Assembly: GCA_029012365.1 (NCBI GenBank) | Contig: JAQXLY010000018.1 | Location: 1 to 64,000 of the forward strand | Source: Lachnospiraceae bacterium | GTDB lineage: Bacteria > Bacillota > Clostridia > Lachnospirales > Lachnospiraceae | Direction of reading: 5' to 3' | Length of the DNA stretch: 64,000 nucleotides | Part shown: piece after piece, positions 24,901-34,778 of the stretch | How the letters are laid out: each line of letters begins with the position of its first letter | Position numbering within the stretch: position 1 is the stretch's first letter | The notes under the pieces: model-generated | Seen by the model: only the letters and a program-made list of their open reading frames with translations | Told to the model about the DNA's origin: nothing | Database searches by the model: none | Position numbers and translations under genes: made by a program

Positions 24901-26247
24901 TTACAATCTCTTTAACAGCTCTTCACGTTCTTTTTCAAACCCCGGCTTTCCGAGCAATGCAAACATATTCTTCTTATAGCTCTCCACTCCCGGCTGGTCA
25001 AACGGATTCACTCCGAGGAGATAGCCGCTGATACCACAGGCAAATTCAAAGAAATAGAACAGCTCTCCGAGAGAACGTTCCTTACGCTCCGGTACTCTGA
25101 TAACAAGATTCGGTACTCCGCCGTCCGTATGGGCAAGCTTTGTTCCTTTCATCGCACTCTTATTAATAAAATCAATACTCTTTCCTGCCAGATAGTTAAG
25201 ACCGTCAAGGTCAACCGGCTCCTCCTCAATAAGAAGCTCATGTGTCGGCTTTTCCAATTCCATAACAGTCTCAAACATCGTGCGCTGTCCGTCCTGAATG
25301 AACTGTCCCATGGAATGCAGGTCTGTCGTAAGGTCTACGGCTGCCGGGAAAATACCCTTCTGGTCCTTTCCCTCACTCTCACCGAAAAGCTGCTTCCACC
25401 ACTCGGCGACATAATGGAAGCTAGGCTCATAGTTTGCAAGAATCTCTATGCTCTTACCCTTTCTCAGAAGTACATTCCGTACAGCAGCATACTTTAATGC
25501 CGGATTCTCGGCATACGGCGTATTCAGGCAAACCTCACGCATTGCCGCCGCACCTTCCATAAGCGCATCAATATTCGCACCGCTTACCGCAATCGGCAGC
25601 AGACCTACCGCCGTCAAAACGGAGAACCGTCCTCCCACATCATCCGGTACTACAAAGGTCTCGTATCCTTCCTCGGTTGCAAGCTTCTTTAACGCGCCGC
25701 GTGCCTTATCGGTAGTTGCGTAAATTCTCCCTGCCGCGCCTTCCTTTCCGTATTTCTTTTCCAGCACCTTTTTGAAAATACGGAATGCAATGGCAGGCTC
25801 CGTCGTTGTACCGGATTTACTGATAATATTTACGGAAAAATCACGATTGCCTATTACTTCCAATAGCTGTGAAAGATACGTACTGCTGATATTATTTCCC
25901 GCAAAATAAATCTCCGGTGTCTTTCTTATTTCCTTAGAAACCGAATTGTAAAAACCGTGTCTTAAAAATTCGATTGCCGCACGTGCTCCGAGATAAGAAC
26001 CTCCGATACCTATTACTACCAGAACCTCCGAATCGGAACAAATCTTTTGTGCAGCCTTCTTAATCCGTGCAAACTCTTCCTTATCATAGTTGACCGGTAA
26101 GTCAATCCATCCAAGAAAATCATTACCTGCACCCGATTTTTCAAGCAGACACTTTTTTGCCGCCAAAACAGGCTGCTCCATCATATTCACTTCAGCATCA
26201 CGTACAAATACATCTGCGGCAGAAGTATCAAATGTAACCATACTCAT
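24901..26247 (-). CDS. pgi: Glucose-6-phosphate isomerase
   Basis: 448 residues, the normal length for the Firmicutes type. It interconverts glucose-6-phosphate and fructose-6-phosphate in glycolysis. Visible motifs are the substrate-binding [25 protein letters not shown] (isomerase signature) and the C-terminal [16 protein letters not shown] with the catalytic Lys. It is a single gene with its own promoter (26314-26342) and terminator. The MITE copy B lies just beyond that promoter. Confidence 0.96.
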   Translation of the reverse strand: MSMVTFDTSAADVFVRDAEVNMMEQPVLAAKKCLLEKSGAGNDFLGWIDLPVNYDKEEFARIKKAAQKICSDSEVLVVIGIGGSYLGARAAIEFLRHGFYNSVSKEIRKTPEIYFAGNNISSTYLSQLLEVIGNRDFSVNIISKSGTTTEPAIAFRIFKKVLEKKYGKEGAAGRIYATTDKARGALKKLATEEGYETFVVPDDVGGRFSVLTAVGLLPIAVSGANIDALMEGAAAMREVCLNTPYAENPALKYAAVRNVLLRKGKSIEILANYEPSFHYVAEWWKQLFGESEGKDQKGIFPAAVDLTTDLHSMGQFIQDGQRTMFETVMELEKPTHELLIEEEPVDLDGLNYLAGKSIDFINKSAMKGTKLAHTDGGVPNLVIRVPERKERSLGELFYFFEFACGISGYLLGVNPFDQPGVESYKKNMFALLGKPGFEKEREELLKRL

Positions 26248-26313
26248 ACTCTACATCCTTTCTCTCCGGTAACAGTATCACCAAAGCTGAATTTTCTATA
26301 AACTGTTTTCCTG

Positions 26314-26342
26314 ATTATAACACTTTCCTTACTTTTTTTCAA
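26314..26342 (-). promoter_or_regulatory. Promoter of pgi
   Basis: TTGAAA (26342-26337), 17-bp spacer, TATAAT (26319-26314) on the minus strand, about 65 bp before the pgi start. The MITE boundary is only about 20 bp upstream of the -35. Confidence 0.75.
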
Positions 26343-26363
26343 TATTAATATAGGGAGACGCGG

Positions 26364-26573
26364 CACAATTAGTAACAGTTCAGCCATACTTATGCGGGAT
26401 AAGTTGTGGCGAAGGAGTATTCTAAAGAGAACCATAAGGCAACGTCAGTACTTAGCGAGGTGGTTTCGAGCTTAGTACTGCTACGTTGCAGCATGAGCGA
26501 GAGCGGGTTCTCTTTAGAATACTCCGTCGCCACAACGATTACACACTAGAAGGCTGAACTGTTACCACAATTA
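26364..26573 (-). mobile_element. MITE, complete copy B, with 8-bp target duplication
   Basis: The element (26372-26565, 194 bp) has 14-bp perfect terminal inverted repeats GTAACAGTTCAGCC / GGCTGAACTGTTAC. It is flanked by CACAATTA on both sides (26364-26371 and 26566-26573), a target site duplication. Inside is the same long palindrome as copy A at 1-158, in inverted orientation. It has no open frame for a transposase, so it must have been moved by an enzyme from elsewhere. The right duplication supplies the TAA stop of the next gene. Confidence 0.9.
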
Positions 26574-27491
26574 TGCAAGGTATTCGGACAAAACCTCACG
26601 TAACAGCGATTCATAGGAAATCTCGGTAGCCGCTGCCTCGTTTTGTGCCTGCTGTACGGATACCGACGCTGCCGCGTCCTCCTGATTTTCCGCGGTAACA
26701 CCTTCGGTATTTTCGCTTTCTTCTGCTATTCCTACTGCCATTACACTTTCCGCTATAATACTTTCTGCTGTTTCACTCTCCGCTGTTACCTTTTCGACAG
26801 CTATGCCTTCCGCCCTTAACACCTCTTCCTTTTCCCTTTCACGCCGTTCGGCAATATGTCTTGCCTCCATCTGTCTGCGTTCTCTTAATAATTCCTCCGT
26901 CAGTCTTCTCTTTTCCTCCTGTGCCTTGCAATACTTCTTTCCCTTTATCCGAGGAACCTCCTGCCTGTCGAAATACTGTTCCTCTGTCTCATAAAGCCAT
27001 AAATTCTCTATATAATCCCGAATATGTAAACGTATTCTGTTACGTTTTTCACGTAAACCGGCAACGAAATCCACCATTAACAGAAAAAGCCCGCCAATAC
27101 CGCTCAGAAAAAGAAAAAAAAGTATCGTCTTAACGTCACACCCCCACAATACACCGGCAAGTGTCTCTAATACTCCGCAAAGCATCACAAGTAACACGGA
27201 CTGCTCCGTAATCCCCTCCCATACGCCAAGCCGTATCCCGAACACTTTACTCTCCGAAAGGCGGCATTCCGTATAGACAGCCGCACTCCTAATCCCCATA
27301 CTCTTTTGGGCACGCCTGCATAAATCTTCCCGCATACGGATTATTATTTTATTCCTCGCGGTTCCGAAATTCCTGCATGCTTTTGCAAGTAATGCATATT
27401 CTCTCCATAGTACCAGCCTGGTTAATATTCCGATTCCGACAAAAAAACCTGTAAATATAAAGCCATATCCCTGTTCCAACAGTTCTTTCAT
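26571..27491 (-). CDS. Hypothetical membrane protein with charged, repetitive C terminus
   Basis: 306 residues from the ATG at 27491, which has AAAGGAGC at 4 nt. Hydrophobic helices lie at about 9-27, 98-118 and 124-146. Then a basic, Arg/Glu-rich helical stretch with coiled-coil character (EEKRRLTEELLRERRQ) covers about 185-225. A low-complexity acidic region with repeated AES/TAE motifs follows. No family recognised. Its stop codon lies inside the target duplication of the MITE, so the insertion left the reading frame untouched. Confidence 0.65.
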   Translation of the reverse strand: MKELLEQGYGFIFTGFFVGIGILTRLVLWREYALLAKACRNFGTARNKIIIRMREDLCRRAQKSMGIRSAAVYTECRLSESKVFGIRLGVWEGITEQSVLLVMLCGVLETLAGVLWGCDVKTILFFLFLSGIGGLFLLMVDFVAGLREKRNRIRLHIRDYIENLWLYETEEQYFDRQEVPRIKGKKYCKAQEEKRRLTEELLRERRQMEARHIAERREREKEEVLRAEGIAVEKVTAESETAESIIAESVMAVGIAEESENTEGVTAENQEDAAASVSVQQAQNEAAATEISYESLLREVLSEYLA

Positions 27492-27616
27492 AGATGCTCC
27501 TTTCAAAAAACATTACCGTCCGTTTTATTTTTACAAAAGGAGTATACATTTATTTACTTTTTTTGGGAATACCTTATTGCAGAAGTTTACATATTTTTAT
27601 CAGAATATTCGACACC

Positions 27617-28408
27617 TTATCTTAATGTTCTTCTTTTCCGGTAAGCCTCATATACAAATAGTGCCGCTGCTACTGCGGCATTCAGCGACTCCGCCTTGCC
27701 CTCCATCGGAATTTTCACAAGACAGTCTGCCATTTCCGCCACCTCATCACTCAGTCCGTTCGCCTCGTTACCGATTAGTATCACCGACCGTCCCATATAA
27801 TCGGGCTCATCATAAAACTGTGTACCGGAAAGGTGTGCTGCATAAAGGCATGCTCCGACATCTTTAAAATGCCTGAGCTCTGTCCGGAAATCTTCCACAT
27901 AAAAATGAGGAATACGAAAAATCGCCCCCATCGTCGATCGAATCACCTTTGGATTATAAATATCTACCGAACCGGCACTCAAAACAATTCCCGCCACCCC
28001 TGCCGCTTCGGCAGTGCGTAGTATTGTTCCGAGATTTCCCGGATCGCGTAAATCCTCAAGGGCAATCCATACCGCATTCTCCTTCCGCAATACCTGTGAC
28101 ATTTCATACTTTGGCATTCGTACTGCGGCTATGACCCCCTGCGGCTCGACTGTCTCTGCCATTGCTTTCATTACATTTTCCGTAACGACTTCATAATTCG
28201 TATCCTTCAATACTTCTCTTTGTGACGGAACCTCAAGATAAGCTTCCGTCACATAAATTTCCGCAACCGCATCCGGTGCATCCCGAAGCACCTCCTCAAG
28301 CATCTTTCGTCCCTCAATTACAAAAAGCCCCTGCTTTTTTCTTTCCTTTGTCTTTTTCTGAAGTAACGAAATATTTTTCACCCGTGGGTTTGCCGTACTG
28401 CTTATCAT
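27617..28408 (-). CDS. SpoU/TrmH-family RNA 2'-O-methyltransferase
   Basis: 263 residues from the ATG at 28408, with AGGAAAG upstream; a GTG directly before it is too close. The N-terminal substrate-binding domain (NPRVKNISLLQKK) is followed by the knotted SPOUT methyltransferase domain. Its three motifs are LEDLRDPGNLGTILRTAEAAG, ILIGNEANGLS and KIPMEGKAESLNAAVAAALF. Members methylate ribose in 23S rRNA or tRNA using S-adenosylmethionine. The exact target base cannot be told from sequence. Confidence 0.93.
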   Translation of the reverse strand: MISSTANPRVKNISLLQKKTKERKKQGLFVIEGRKMLEEVLRDAPDAVAEIYVTEAYLEVPSQREVLKDTNYEVVTENVMKAMAETVEPQGVIAAVRMPKYEMSQVLRKENAVWIALEDLRDPGNLGTILRTAEAAGVAGIVLSAGSVDIYNPKVIRSTMGAIFRIPHFYVEDFRTELRHFKDVGACLYAAHLSGTQFYDEPDYMGRSVILIGNEANGLSDEVAEMADCLVKIPMEGKAESLNAAVAAALFVYEAYRKRRTLR

Positions 28409-28435
28409 CACTCTTTCCTCGCTGCTTTCTGTCTT

Positions 28436-29101
28436 TTAACTCATCTCACGAAGTTTATTTAACTCCTCATTTTTTCCAATCATTACCAGAACATCTTCCT
28501 CTTTCAGAGGCTCGGCAGCATCCGGATTAATATTCACTTTGCCGTTCCTGCGCAGCCCGATTACATTGATTTTTCTCTTTGCACGAAGATTCAGCTCAAT
28601 CAGGCTCTTTCCTACCCAGTCCGCAGGTGTTACTATTTCAACGATACTGAAGGTAGATGAAAGCTCTATTGCATCAAAAAAGTTTCCGTCCATCAGATTA
28701 TTAGCTATACGTATACCTGTTTCCTTCTCCGGAAAAACTACCATGTCGGCTCCAACCTTACGGAGAATTTTCGCATGAAGCTCATTTCTTGCCTTTGCAA
28801 GTACATACGGAATCCCAAGCTCCTTTGCCATAATGGTTATAAGAACACTTGCCTCAATATCTCCTCCGATTGCAACAACTGCGCCGTCAAAATTTCCGAT
28901 TCCGAGAGAGGACAATGCATCAGCATCGGTAATATCACAGGTTACGGCATATGTTACACTGTCGGCTATATCCTTAACCTTTTCCGAATTACTGTCAACA
29001 GCCATTACCTGACAGCCTCTGTCTGCCAATGTAGTCGCAACACTCTCTCCGAATCTTCCGAGACCGAATACCACAAATTCCTTCACTGATTTCTTTGCCA
29101 T
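28436..29101 (-). CDS. ktrA: Potassium uptake regulatory subunit (KtrA/TrkA, RCK)
   Basis: 221 residues. A Rossmann RCK domain with GLGRFGESVA and the acidic residue after strand 2 (VDSN) binds nucleotide. A C-terminal RCK_C domain begins at about residue 140. The single RCK unit matches KtrA rather than the double TrkA of enterobacteria. It is encoded 52 bp after the channel subunit and gates it on the cytoplasmic side in response to ATP/ADP or other nucleotides (family knowledge). Confidence 0.92.
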   Translation of the reverse strand: MAKKSVKEFVVFGLGRFGESVATTLADRGCQVMAVDSNSEKVKDIADSVTYAVTCDITDADALSSLGIGNFDGAVVAIGGDIEASVLITIMAKELGIPYVLAKARNELHAKILRKVGADMVVFPEKETGIRIANNLMDGNFFDAIELSSTFSIVEIVTPADWVGKSLIELNLRAKRKINVIGLRRNGKVNINPDAAEPLKEEDVLVMIGKNEELNKLREMS

Positions 29102-29153
29102 AATACTCCTTTCGCCAATCAGGCTGTCATGCCTTCAAAAAATATATTTTATC

Positions 29154-30518
29154 TTATCCGATTAATATCCTTCCCTCCGGAAGTTCCCTGAGTCCCTTTC
29201 TGGTGCCCGACTGCAGGGATAATGCCAAAGTAATCGGACCGATACGTCCAAGATACATGCAACAGATGATAATCACCTTTCCGATACCGTTCAGGTCACC
29301 TGTCTTCCCGCATGATAAACCAACCGTTGCCAGAGCGGAAACCGTCTCATACAATGCCTCAAGTGTACTAAAGCCCTGTGTTGCACATAATAAAAGTGTA
29401 CTCACCACCATGCAGCCAAAGCTGACAACAACAATAGCGAGCGCCTTTCTTACATAAAAATCGGGAATACATCTGCCGAATATTTCGATATTCTTTTTCC
29501 CGCGTATCATTGAAACTACAGAGAGAAACAGAATAAAAACGGTAACTGTTTTCACTCCGCCCGCGGTACTTGAAGGCGAACCGCCTACAAACATAAACAG
29601 AAGTGTCAGAAAACCCGATGCCTCCGTCAGATTTTCCTGAGGGATTGTCTGGAATCCCGCTGTTCTGGTAGTAACTGACTGAAAAAAGGATGCCAGTATT
29701 TTTTCTCCGAAAGACAACCTTCCCATGCTTTCCGGATTCTTGTATTCAAATACAAAGAAAAGAATTGCCCCCAGACAAATCATGAAAAATGTCATGGAAA
29801 CCGCTAATTTGGTATGCAGGGAAAGCCTTTGAAAAAACTGCCGCATACGAAACTCCTTTTCTTTCAGATGCTTTATCTTTCCGTATACATCCCACCATAC
29901 CGGAAATCCGATTCCTCCGGCGATAATCAGTAACATTGTAATTAAATTAACCGGAATATTTGTGCAATACGGCACAAAGCCGGACTCACCGATTAAATCA
30001 AGCCCCGCATTACAAAACGCCGAAACCGAATGAAAAACGGCATACCAGATTGCCTTCCATTTATATTCCTTCACGAAACAGAAAAAGAAAAAAAACGCCC
30101 CGATTCCTTCTACAAGCATCGTTCCCTTAACTACACTTTTCGTTATACGAACCAGACCGCCTAAGGTATCCAGATTATATGCTTCCTGAATCAGAAGTCT
30201 CTCCGAAAGAGTGACCCTGCGCCGGAACATAATCAGCATAGATGTCATAACCGTAACAATTCCGAGTCCCCCGAACTGTACCAGCACAAGAATAACAATC
30301 TGGCCGAACAAACTCCACTGCTCCGCGGTAACTACCGTAGAAAGACCGGTCACACAAATCGCACTTGTCGAAACAAACAATGCATCCAGAAATCCGACAG
30401 AGACTCCGTCAGCCGAGGCTATCGGAAGATTCAGAAAAATTGCTCCCAGACACAGCCCGATGAAAAAGCCCAGCATAATAATCCTTGTTGTAGTAAACCG
30501 TATTCTTTTCTTTTCCAT
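29154..30518 (-). CDS. ktrB: Potassium uptake channel subunit (KtrB/TrkH)
   Basis: 454 residues, about ten membrane helices built from four pore repeats. Filter-like segments with a conserved Gly are visible (STSAICVTGLST, SAFCNAGLDL, TTRTAGFQTI, ATVGLSCGKTG). It imports K+ coupled to Na+ or the membrane potential. It is followed by the regulatory RCK gene on the same strand, so the two form the complete Ktr system. An AGGAG site precedes the ATG. Confidence 0.93.
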   Translation of the reverse strand: MEKKRIRFTTTRIIMLGFFIGLCLGAIFLNLPIASADGVSVGFLDALFVSTSAICVTGLSTVVTAEQWSLFGQIVILVLVQFGGLGIVTVMTSMLIMFRRRVTLSERLLIQEAYNLDTLGGLVRITKSVVKGTMLVEGIGAFFFFFCFVKEYKWKAIWYAVFHSVSAFCNAGLDLIGESGFVPYCTNIPVNLITMLLIIAGGIGFPVWWDVYGKIKHLKEKEFRMRQFFQRLSLHTKLAVSMTFFMICLGAILFFVFEYKNPESMGRLSFGEKILASFFQSVTTRTAGFQTIPQENLTEASGFLTLLFMFVGGSPSSTAGGVKTVTVFILFLSVVSMIRGKKNIEIFGRCIPDFYVRKALAIVVVSFGCMVVSTLLLCATQGFSTLEALYETVSALATVGLSCGKTGDLNGIGKVIIICCMYLGRIGPITLALSLQSGTRKGLRELPEGRILIG

Positions 30519-30570
30519 ACCCTTATTTCTCCTAATAACACCTTACATAACCAACCGGTCTGTCAAAAAT

Positions 30571-30600
30571 TATGTCCGACTAAACGTTTAGTCGGACATA
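30571..30600 (-). terminator. Perfect 30-bp palindrome overlapping the stop of the GGDEF gene
   Basis: A perfect inverted repeat (two 15-bp arms, no loop) centred on AACGTT. The arm contains the last codons and the TAA stop of the leftward sensor-GGDEF gene. ATTTTTG follows on the minus strand, so it may act as a terminator, although the T run is short. Confidence 0.6.
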
Positions 30601-32519
30601 GTATCTTCTTCCGTGTAGTATTTCCTGTTTCTCTTGTTTTTCTTTTTTACCGCATACATGAGATCATCGGCCTCTGCCACATAATCATCCAGCTCTTTTT
30701 TACTCTTCGAATCGGTTAACACATAGCCTATACTTGCTTCAATACGATAAGGAAGCTGTTCTCTGCTATTTACGCTTTCAAGCTCTGCCTCCAAAGTGTC
30801 TTTGAACGCTTCGGCATCCTGTGCTCCCTCCACCGCGCCGATGATAAGGAACTCATCGCCTCCGTAGCGGACAGCAATCATCTCCTCACCCGCACACTTC
30901 TTAAGTACACCGGAAAAAAGAAGCAGTGCATTATCTCCCTGGGAATGTCCGTATATATCATTGATTTTCTTTAGATGATCCATATCCATAAACATTACCA
31001 TGAGAGGCTTTCCGTATGCCTTACTCTTTTCAAACATTGCATAGCCGTCCCGCATATATCCGAACCGGTTATACATACCGGTCATGGCATCCTTTACATA
31101 TACACTGTCCAGTCTTTTGTTCATCTTACGAAGATTTTCGAGATTGCGCAGATTGCTGTACGCATTATTCAGTGTACCGACAATATACAGCAGCATACGG
31201 CGGAATAAAATGTCGTTTGCATCTACCAGACATAAATATCCGAGCGAAGCCCCCATTTTCTGTAGCGCCACAAACAAATATACATGTGTCTGCTCATCGT
31301 CCTGTCTGAGATACTCCGGAACCATCTCATACCTATGGATTATTTGCGATTCAGCCTGCTGACCGTTTCGCATTCCGCAGAATACATACTGTTCTTCATC
31401 GTATCCGGTTTCCCATTTAAACTCCGCAGGCTGGGTCCCGTAATGTATGCTCTGATTGATACACATACAGAATCCGAAAATGTCAAACTTATTCATCGTG
31501 TCTATCAGATAAAATTTAAACAGGCCCTCCGTGTCCGAAAGCGCAAGATTCTGACGAACCCCGTTCAGTCTGTCATAATACGCGGCTTCCTCCTTCACTC
31601 TGTAATAAATCTGTCGGTGAAGCTGACGGTTATCCATCTTTACAAGCTCCTCCGGTGCAAAGCACCCGCAGCTTCCTCTCCACACAAGCTCCTGCTCATA
31701 CTTTAAAACATCCGATACCTTTTCCTTCTGTATCAGACGAAGCAAAACCTCACACCCTAAATATCCCATTTTTGCAACATTCTTATCAACAGTGGTAATC
31801 ATCGGTGTAAAACCTTTTGCATTTTCGTCATTGTCGTATCCAACGATAATAAAATCCTCCGGCGGATACAGGTTATCCTCTTCCGCCGCCTGACAATAGC
31901 CGAGTGCCATTGCATCATTTGCGCAGACAACGGCATCCGCATTACTAAGACCGAGCTTCTTAAAATCCGCATATGCCTGTCTTCCGTCGGAATCCAGAAA
32001 ACTATACTCACGGATTCTTTCTTCCTCTACCGGAATCCCGTGTGCCTTCAGCGCATCTGTAAACGCTTTCTTTCTGATAATATTATCCGGGTGTGACTCA
32101 CTTCCTCCGACATAATTCAAAGTACGGCATCCATGCTTCACAATCAGGTGCTCTACCAAACGGTATTCCGCATCATAACCATCCGGAACAACGGAAGGAA
32201 TCCCCTCCATCTCAAGGTCAAGAGAAACCTTAGGCACATCACAGCTTAAAAGCTCCGGATGATATCTTTTTATCATATCATATCCCTGAACTACATTTAT
32301 CGATAAAATAATCCCGTCATATTCTTTATAATCCGGCAACGAGAAAATATTGTAATTTGCAAAATTCTCCGGAGATTCCATACCGAAGCTGGGGAAGCAA
32401 ATAAAAACATGTAAATCCGTACCGGTTCCTTCCAGACGGCTTTTTATTCCTCTGATACAGGCTTCGAGGAGTTCCCCATCCCAAGATGCGGCAACAAGTG
32501 CTATCTTATTCTTTCCCAT
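30588..32519 (-). CDS. Periplasmic-binding-type (LacI-like) sensor fused to diguanylate cyclase
   Basis: 643 residues. Residues 1-290 form a LacI/GalR-type ligand-binding domain (DGIILSINVV, VVCANDAMALGYCQ, FIIVGYDNDE) without the N-terminal helix-turn-helix. A middle region (about 300-455) has no clear match. The C-terminal GGDEF domain (about 460-640) has an intact active site, RYGGDEFL, and the MDMDHLKKIND segment. No signal peptide or membrane helix is visible, so it should sense a cytoplasmic ligand, perhaps a sugar, and make cyclic di-GMP. It is a single gene ending in a 30-bp palindrome. Confidence 0.9.
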   Translation of the reverse strand: MGKNKIALVAASWDGELLEACIRGIKSRLEGTGTDLHVFICFPSFGMESPENFANYNIFSLPDYKEYDGIILSINVVQGYDMIKRYHPELLSCDVPKVSLDLEMEGIPSVVPDGYDAEYRLVEHLIVKHGCRTLNYVGGSESHPDNIIRKKAFTDALKAHGIPVEEERIREYSFLDSDGRQAYADFKKLGLSNADAVVCANDAMALGYCQAAEEDNLYPPEDFIIVGYDNDENAKGFTPMITTVDKNVAKMGYLGCEVLLRLIQKEKVSDVLKYEQELVWRGSCGCFAPEELVKMDNRQLHRQIYYRVKEEAAYYDRLNGVRQNLALSDTEGLFKFYLIDTMNKFDIFGFCMCINQSIHYGTQPAEFKWETGYDEEQYVFCGMRNGQQAESQIIHRYEMVPEYLRQDDEQTHVYLFVALQKMGASLGYLCLVDANDILFRRMLLYIVGTLNNAYSNLRNLENLRKMNKRLDSVYVKDAMTGMYNRFGYMRDGYAMFEKSKAYGKPLMVMFMDMDHLKKINDIYGHSQGDNALLLFSGVLKKCAGEEMIAVRYGGDEFLIIGAVEGAQDAEAFKDTLEAELESVNSREQLPYRIEASIGYVLTDSKSKKELDDYVAEADDLMYAVKKKNKRNRKYYTEEDTMSD

Positions 32520-32634
32520 CCGATTTATCCTCCACTTCGTTAATAAAACCGCCTTTTCCGATTAATATCTTTACAGCCTATTATTTTACTCCTAATTTCC
32601 TATTTCGTCAAACACTTTTTTACAGCGTGTCACC

Positions 32635-32663
32635 TTGCACTTTCCGCACAGATATTGTATAAT
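32635..32663 (+). promoter_or_regulatory. Promoter of the malic enzyme gene
   Basis: TTGCAC (32635-32640), 17-bp spacer, TATAAT (32658-32663), about 40 bp before the ATG at 32703. Confidence 0.78.
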
Positions 32664-32702
32664 GTCCGCGAAGACAATGTTTTTTCTTTGAAAGGAGTAC
32701 AT

Positions 32703-33854
32703 ATGACAATCAACGAACAATCTCTGGCCCTCCATAGGGAATGGAACGGAAAATTAACTACAGAATCCAAATGCAGGGTGGATTCACGTGAAGCCCTGGC
32801 TCTTGCATATACTCCGGGAGTTGCGGAACCTTGCAAGGTTATTGCTGCAAATCCGGAAGAGGTATACCGTTATACAATCAAAGCGAATACGGTTGCCGTT
32901 ATTTCCGACGGCAGTGCGGTATTAGGTCTCGGTAACATCGGAGCCGCCGCCGCAATGCCCGTTATGGAAGGAAAATGTGTCTTATTCAAAGAATTCGGCG
33001 GTGTAAATGCATTTCCGATTTGCCTTGATACACAGGACACGGAAGAAATCATTAAAACCGTAGTCAACATAGCTCCCGCATTCGGCGGTATCAACTTAGA
33101 GGACATTTCCGCCCCGCGCTGCTTTGAAATCGAAACCCGGTTAAAGGAGCTGCTCCCGATTCCTGTATTCCATGATGACCAGCACGGCACTGCCATCGTA
33201 GTGCTGGCAGGCGTAATCAATGCACTAAAGGTAGTCGGAAAGCAAAAGGAAAACTGTCAGGTCGTAGTAAACGGTGCAGGCTCCGCCGGTATCGCCATCG
33301 CAAAGCTGCTCTTAAACTACGGCTTTCAAAAGCTCATCCTTTGTGATAAGGCAGGTATGCTTTCAAAGAAAACTCCCGGTCTTAACTGGATGCAGCAGGA
33401 AATGGTGCAGGTTACAAATTTGGAAGAACGCGAGGGTTCTTTAGCCGATGCCATGAAGGGTGCCGATATCTTTATCGGGGTATCCGCTCCTAACATTGTT
33501 ACCGAAGAAATGGTTGCTTCTATGAACTCCGATTCCATCCTATTTGCCATGGCAAATCCTGTACCGGAAATCATGCCGGATCTGGCAAAGAAAGCAGGAG
33601 CCAGAGTTATCGGCACCGGACGTTCGGATTTTCCGAATCAGGTCAACAATGTGGTAGCTTTTCCGGGCATCTTCCGCGGTGCCTTAGACGGTCATGCCTC
33701 ACAGATTACCGAAGAAATGAAGTTAGCTGCGGCTCTCGCCATTGCAGGACTTGTAGATGCTTCGGAGCTTTCTGAGGATAATATAATGCCACAGCCGTTT
33801 GACCCAAGGGTATGTGACGTGGTCAGTGCCGCTGTAAAGGCACACATCCGGTAA
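32703..33854 (+). CDS. NAD-dependent malic enzyme
   Basis: 383 residues from the ATG with GAAAGGAG at 5 nt. It oxidatively decarboxylates malate to pyruvate, giving NAD(P)H. This is the short bacterial type without the phosphotransacetylase tail. Motifs are the N-terminal YTPGVAEPCK, the metal-binding FHDDQHGTAIV and the nucleotide-binding GAGSAGIAIAKLL. The C-terminal ANPVPEIMP and PFDPRV are also typical. It is followed 6 bp later by a radical SAM gene, so the three rightward genes form one transcript. Cofactor preference is not certain. Confidence 0.93.
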   Translation: MTINEQSLALHREWNGKLTTESKCRVDSREALALAYTPGVAEPCKVIAANPEEVYRYTIKANTVAVISDGSAVLGLGNIGAAAAMPVMEGKCVLFKEFGGVNAFPICLDTQDTEEIIKTVVNIAPAFGGINLEDISAPRCFEIETRLKELLPIPVFHDDQHGTAIVVLAGVINALKVVGKQKENCQVVVNGAGSAGIAIAKLLLNYGFQKLILCDKAGMLSKKTPGLNWMQQEMVQVTNLEEREGSLADAMKGADIFIGVSAPNIVTEEMVASMNSDSILFAMANPVPEIMPDLAKKAGARVIGTGRSDFPNQVNNVVAFPGIFRGALDGHASQITEEMKLAAALAIAGLVDASELSEDNIMPQPFDPRVCDVVSAAVKAHIR

Positions 33855-33860
33855 TCCTCC

Positions 33861-34778
33861 ATGCGCACCGCGAATGAGTACTATCGCATGCGGTTCGGCG
33901 GAAAGGTATACCGCATTTCCTTAAACGGAGGTATGACGTGTCCCAACCGTGACGGCACCTTAGGTCTTAGTGGCTGCATTTTCTGCAGCCGCGGCGGATC
34001 GGGAGATTTTGCCCCATCCGCTACCCTTCCGATTGCAGAGCAACTCACAATCGCCAAAAAAAAGATAGCCGGTAAGCTTCCGAAACGAAAGGACTCGTTT
34101 GCCGGTTATCTTGCCTATTTTCAGGCATTTACAAATACCTACGCCCCTGTATCATATTTGCGCCGGATTTTTAATGAAGCGCTTTCCGACCCTGAGGTTG
34201 TAGGACTTTCCGTTGCAACCCGTCCGGATTGTCTCGCGCCGGAATGCATTTTACTGCTCGCAGAGCTAAACAAGCGGAAACCGGTTTATGTCGAACTCGG
34301 CCTACAGACCATTCACGAAAAAACAGCGGATTTCATAAGGCGCGGATACCCGCTCTCCGTTTATGATGATGCGGTACTGCGTTTACAGGCTGCCGGGATT
34401 CCTGTCATTACCCACGTGATTCTCGGTCTTCCGTCCGAATCGCCTGAAGATATGACAGCTACCGTAAAGCATGTAGTAAATGCAGGCGTTCACGGGATTA
34501 AGCTGCAGCTTCTGCATATCCTTGCCGATACCGATTTGGCAGACTACTACGTTAATGCCTCCCCTTCGGAGTTTGCCTGCATGACTCTGGATTCCTATAC
34601 GGAAATCCTCTGCTCCGTGCTTGCACTGATACCGGACGAAACAGTAGTGTACCGTATCACCGGAGACGGTCCGAAACGCACCCTGATTGCTCCGTTATGG
34701 AGTGCAGATAAAAAGGCTGTATTAAATGCCCTGAACAGGCAAATAGAAAGGAGTATCCCATGCAGTCAGAAATGTTAA
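33861..34778 (+). CDS. Radical SAM protein, YhcC/TIGR01212 family
   Basis: 305 residues. The iron-sulfur cluster motif is CPNRDGTLGLSGCIFC, typical of the YhcC group. Downstream are FQAFTNTYAP, GLSVATRPDCL, and VELGLQTIHEKT, which are conserved in this family. The reaction of the family is not established. The ribosome binding site is weak, so translation may be coupled to the malic enzyme gene 6 bp upstream. The stop overlaps the next gene by 19 bp. Confidence 0.88.
   Translation: MRTANEYYRMRFGGKVYRISLNGGMTCPNRDGTLGLSGCIFCSRGGSGDFAPSATLPIAEQLTIAKKKIAGKLPKRKDSFAGYLAYFQAFTNTYAPVSYLRRIFNEALSDPEVVGLSVATRPDCLAPECILLLAELNKRKPVYVELGLQTIHEKTADFIRRGYPLSVYDDAVLRLQAAGIPVITHVILGLPSESPEDMTATVKHVVNAGVHGIKLQLLHILADTDLADYYVNASPSEFACMTLDSYTEILCSVLALIPDETVVYRITGDGPKRTLIAPLWSADKKAVLNALNRQIERSIPCSQKC

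Noticed and set aside
26400-26540. tRNA-like look of the MITE interior (GGTTTCGA in a stem-loop)
   Set aside because: No acceptor or anticodon arms can be drawn; the bases are the turn of the long palindrome.
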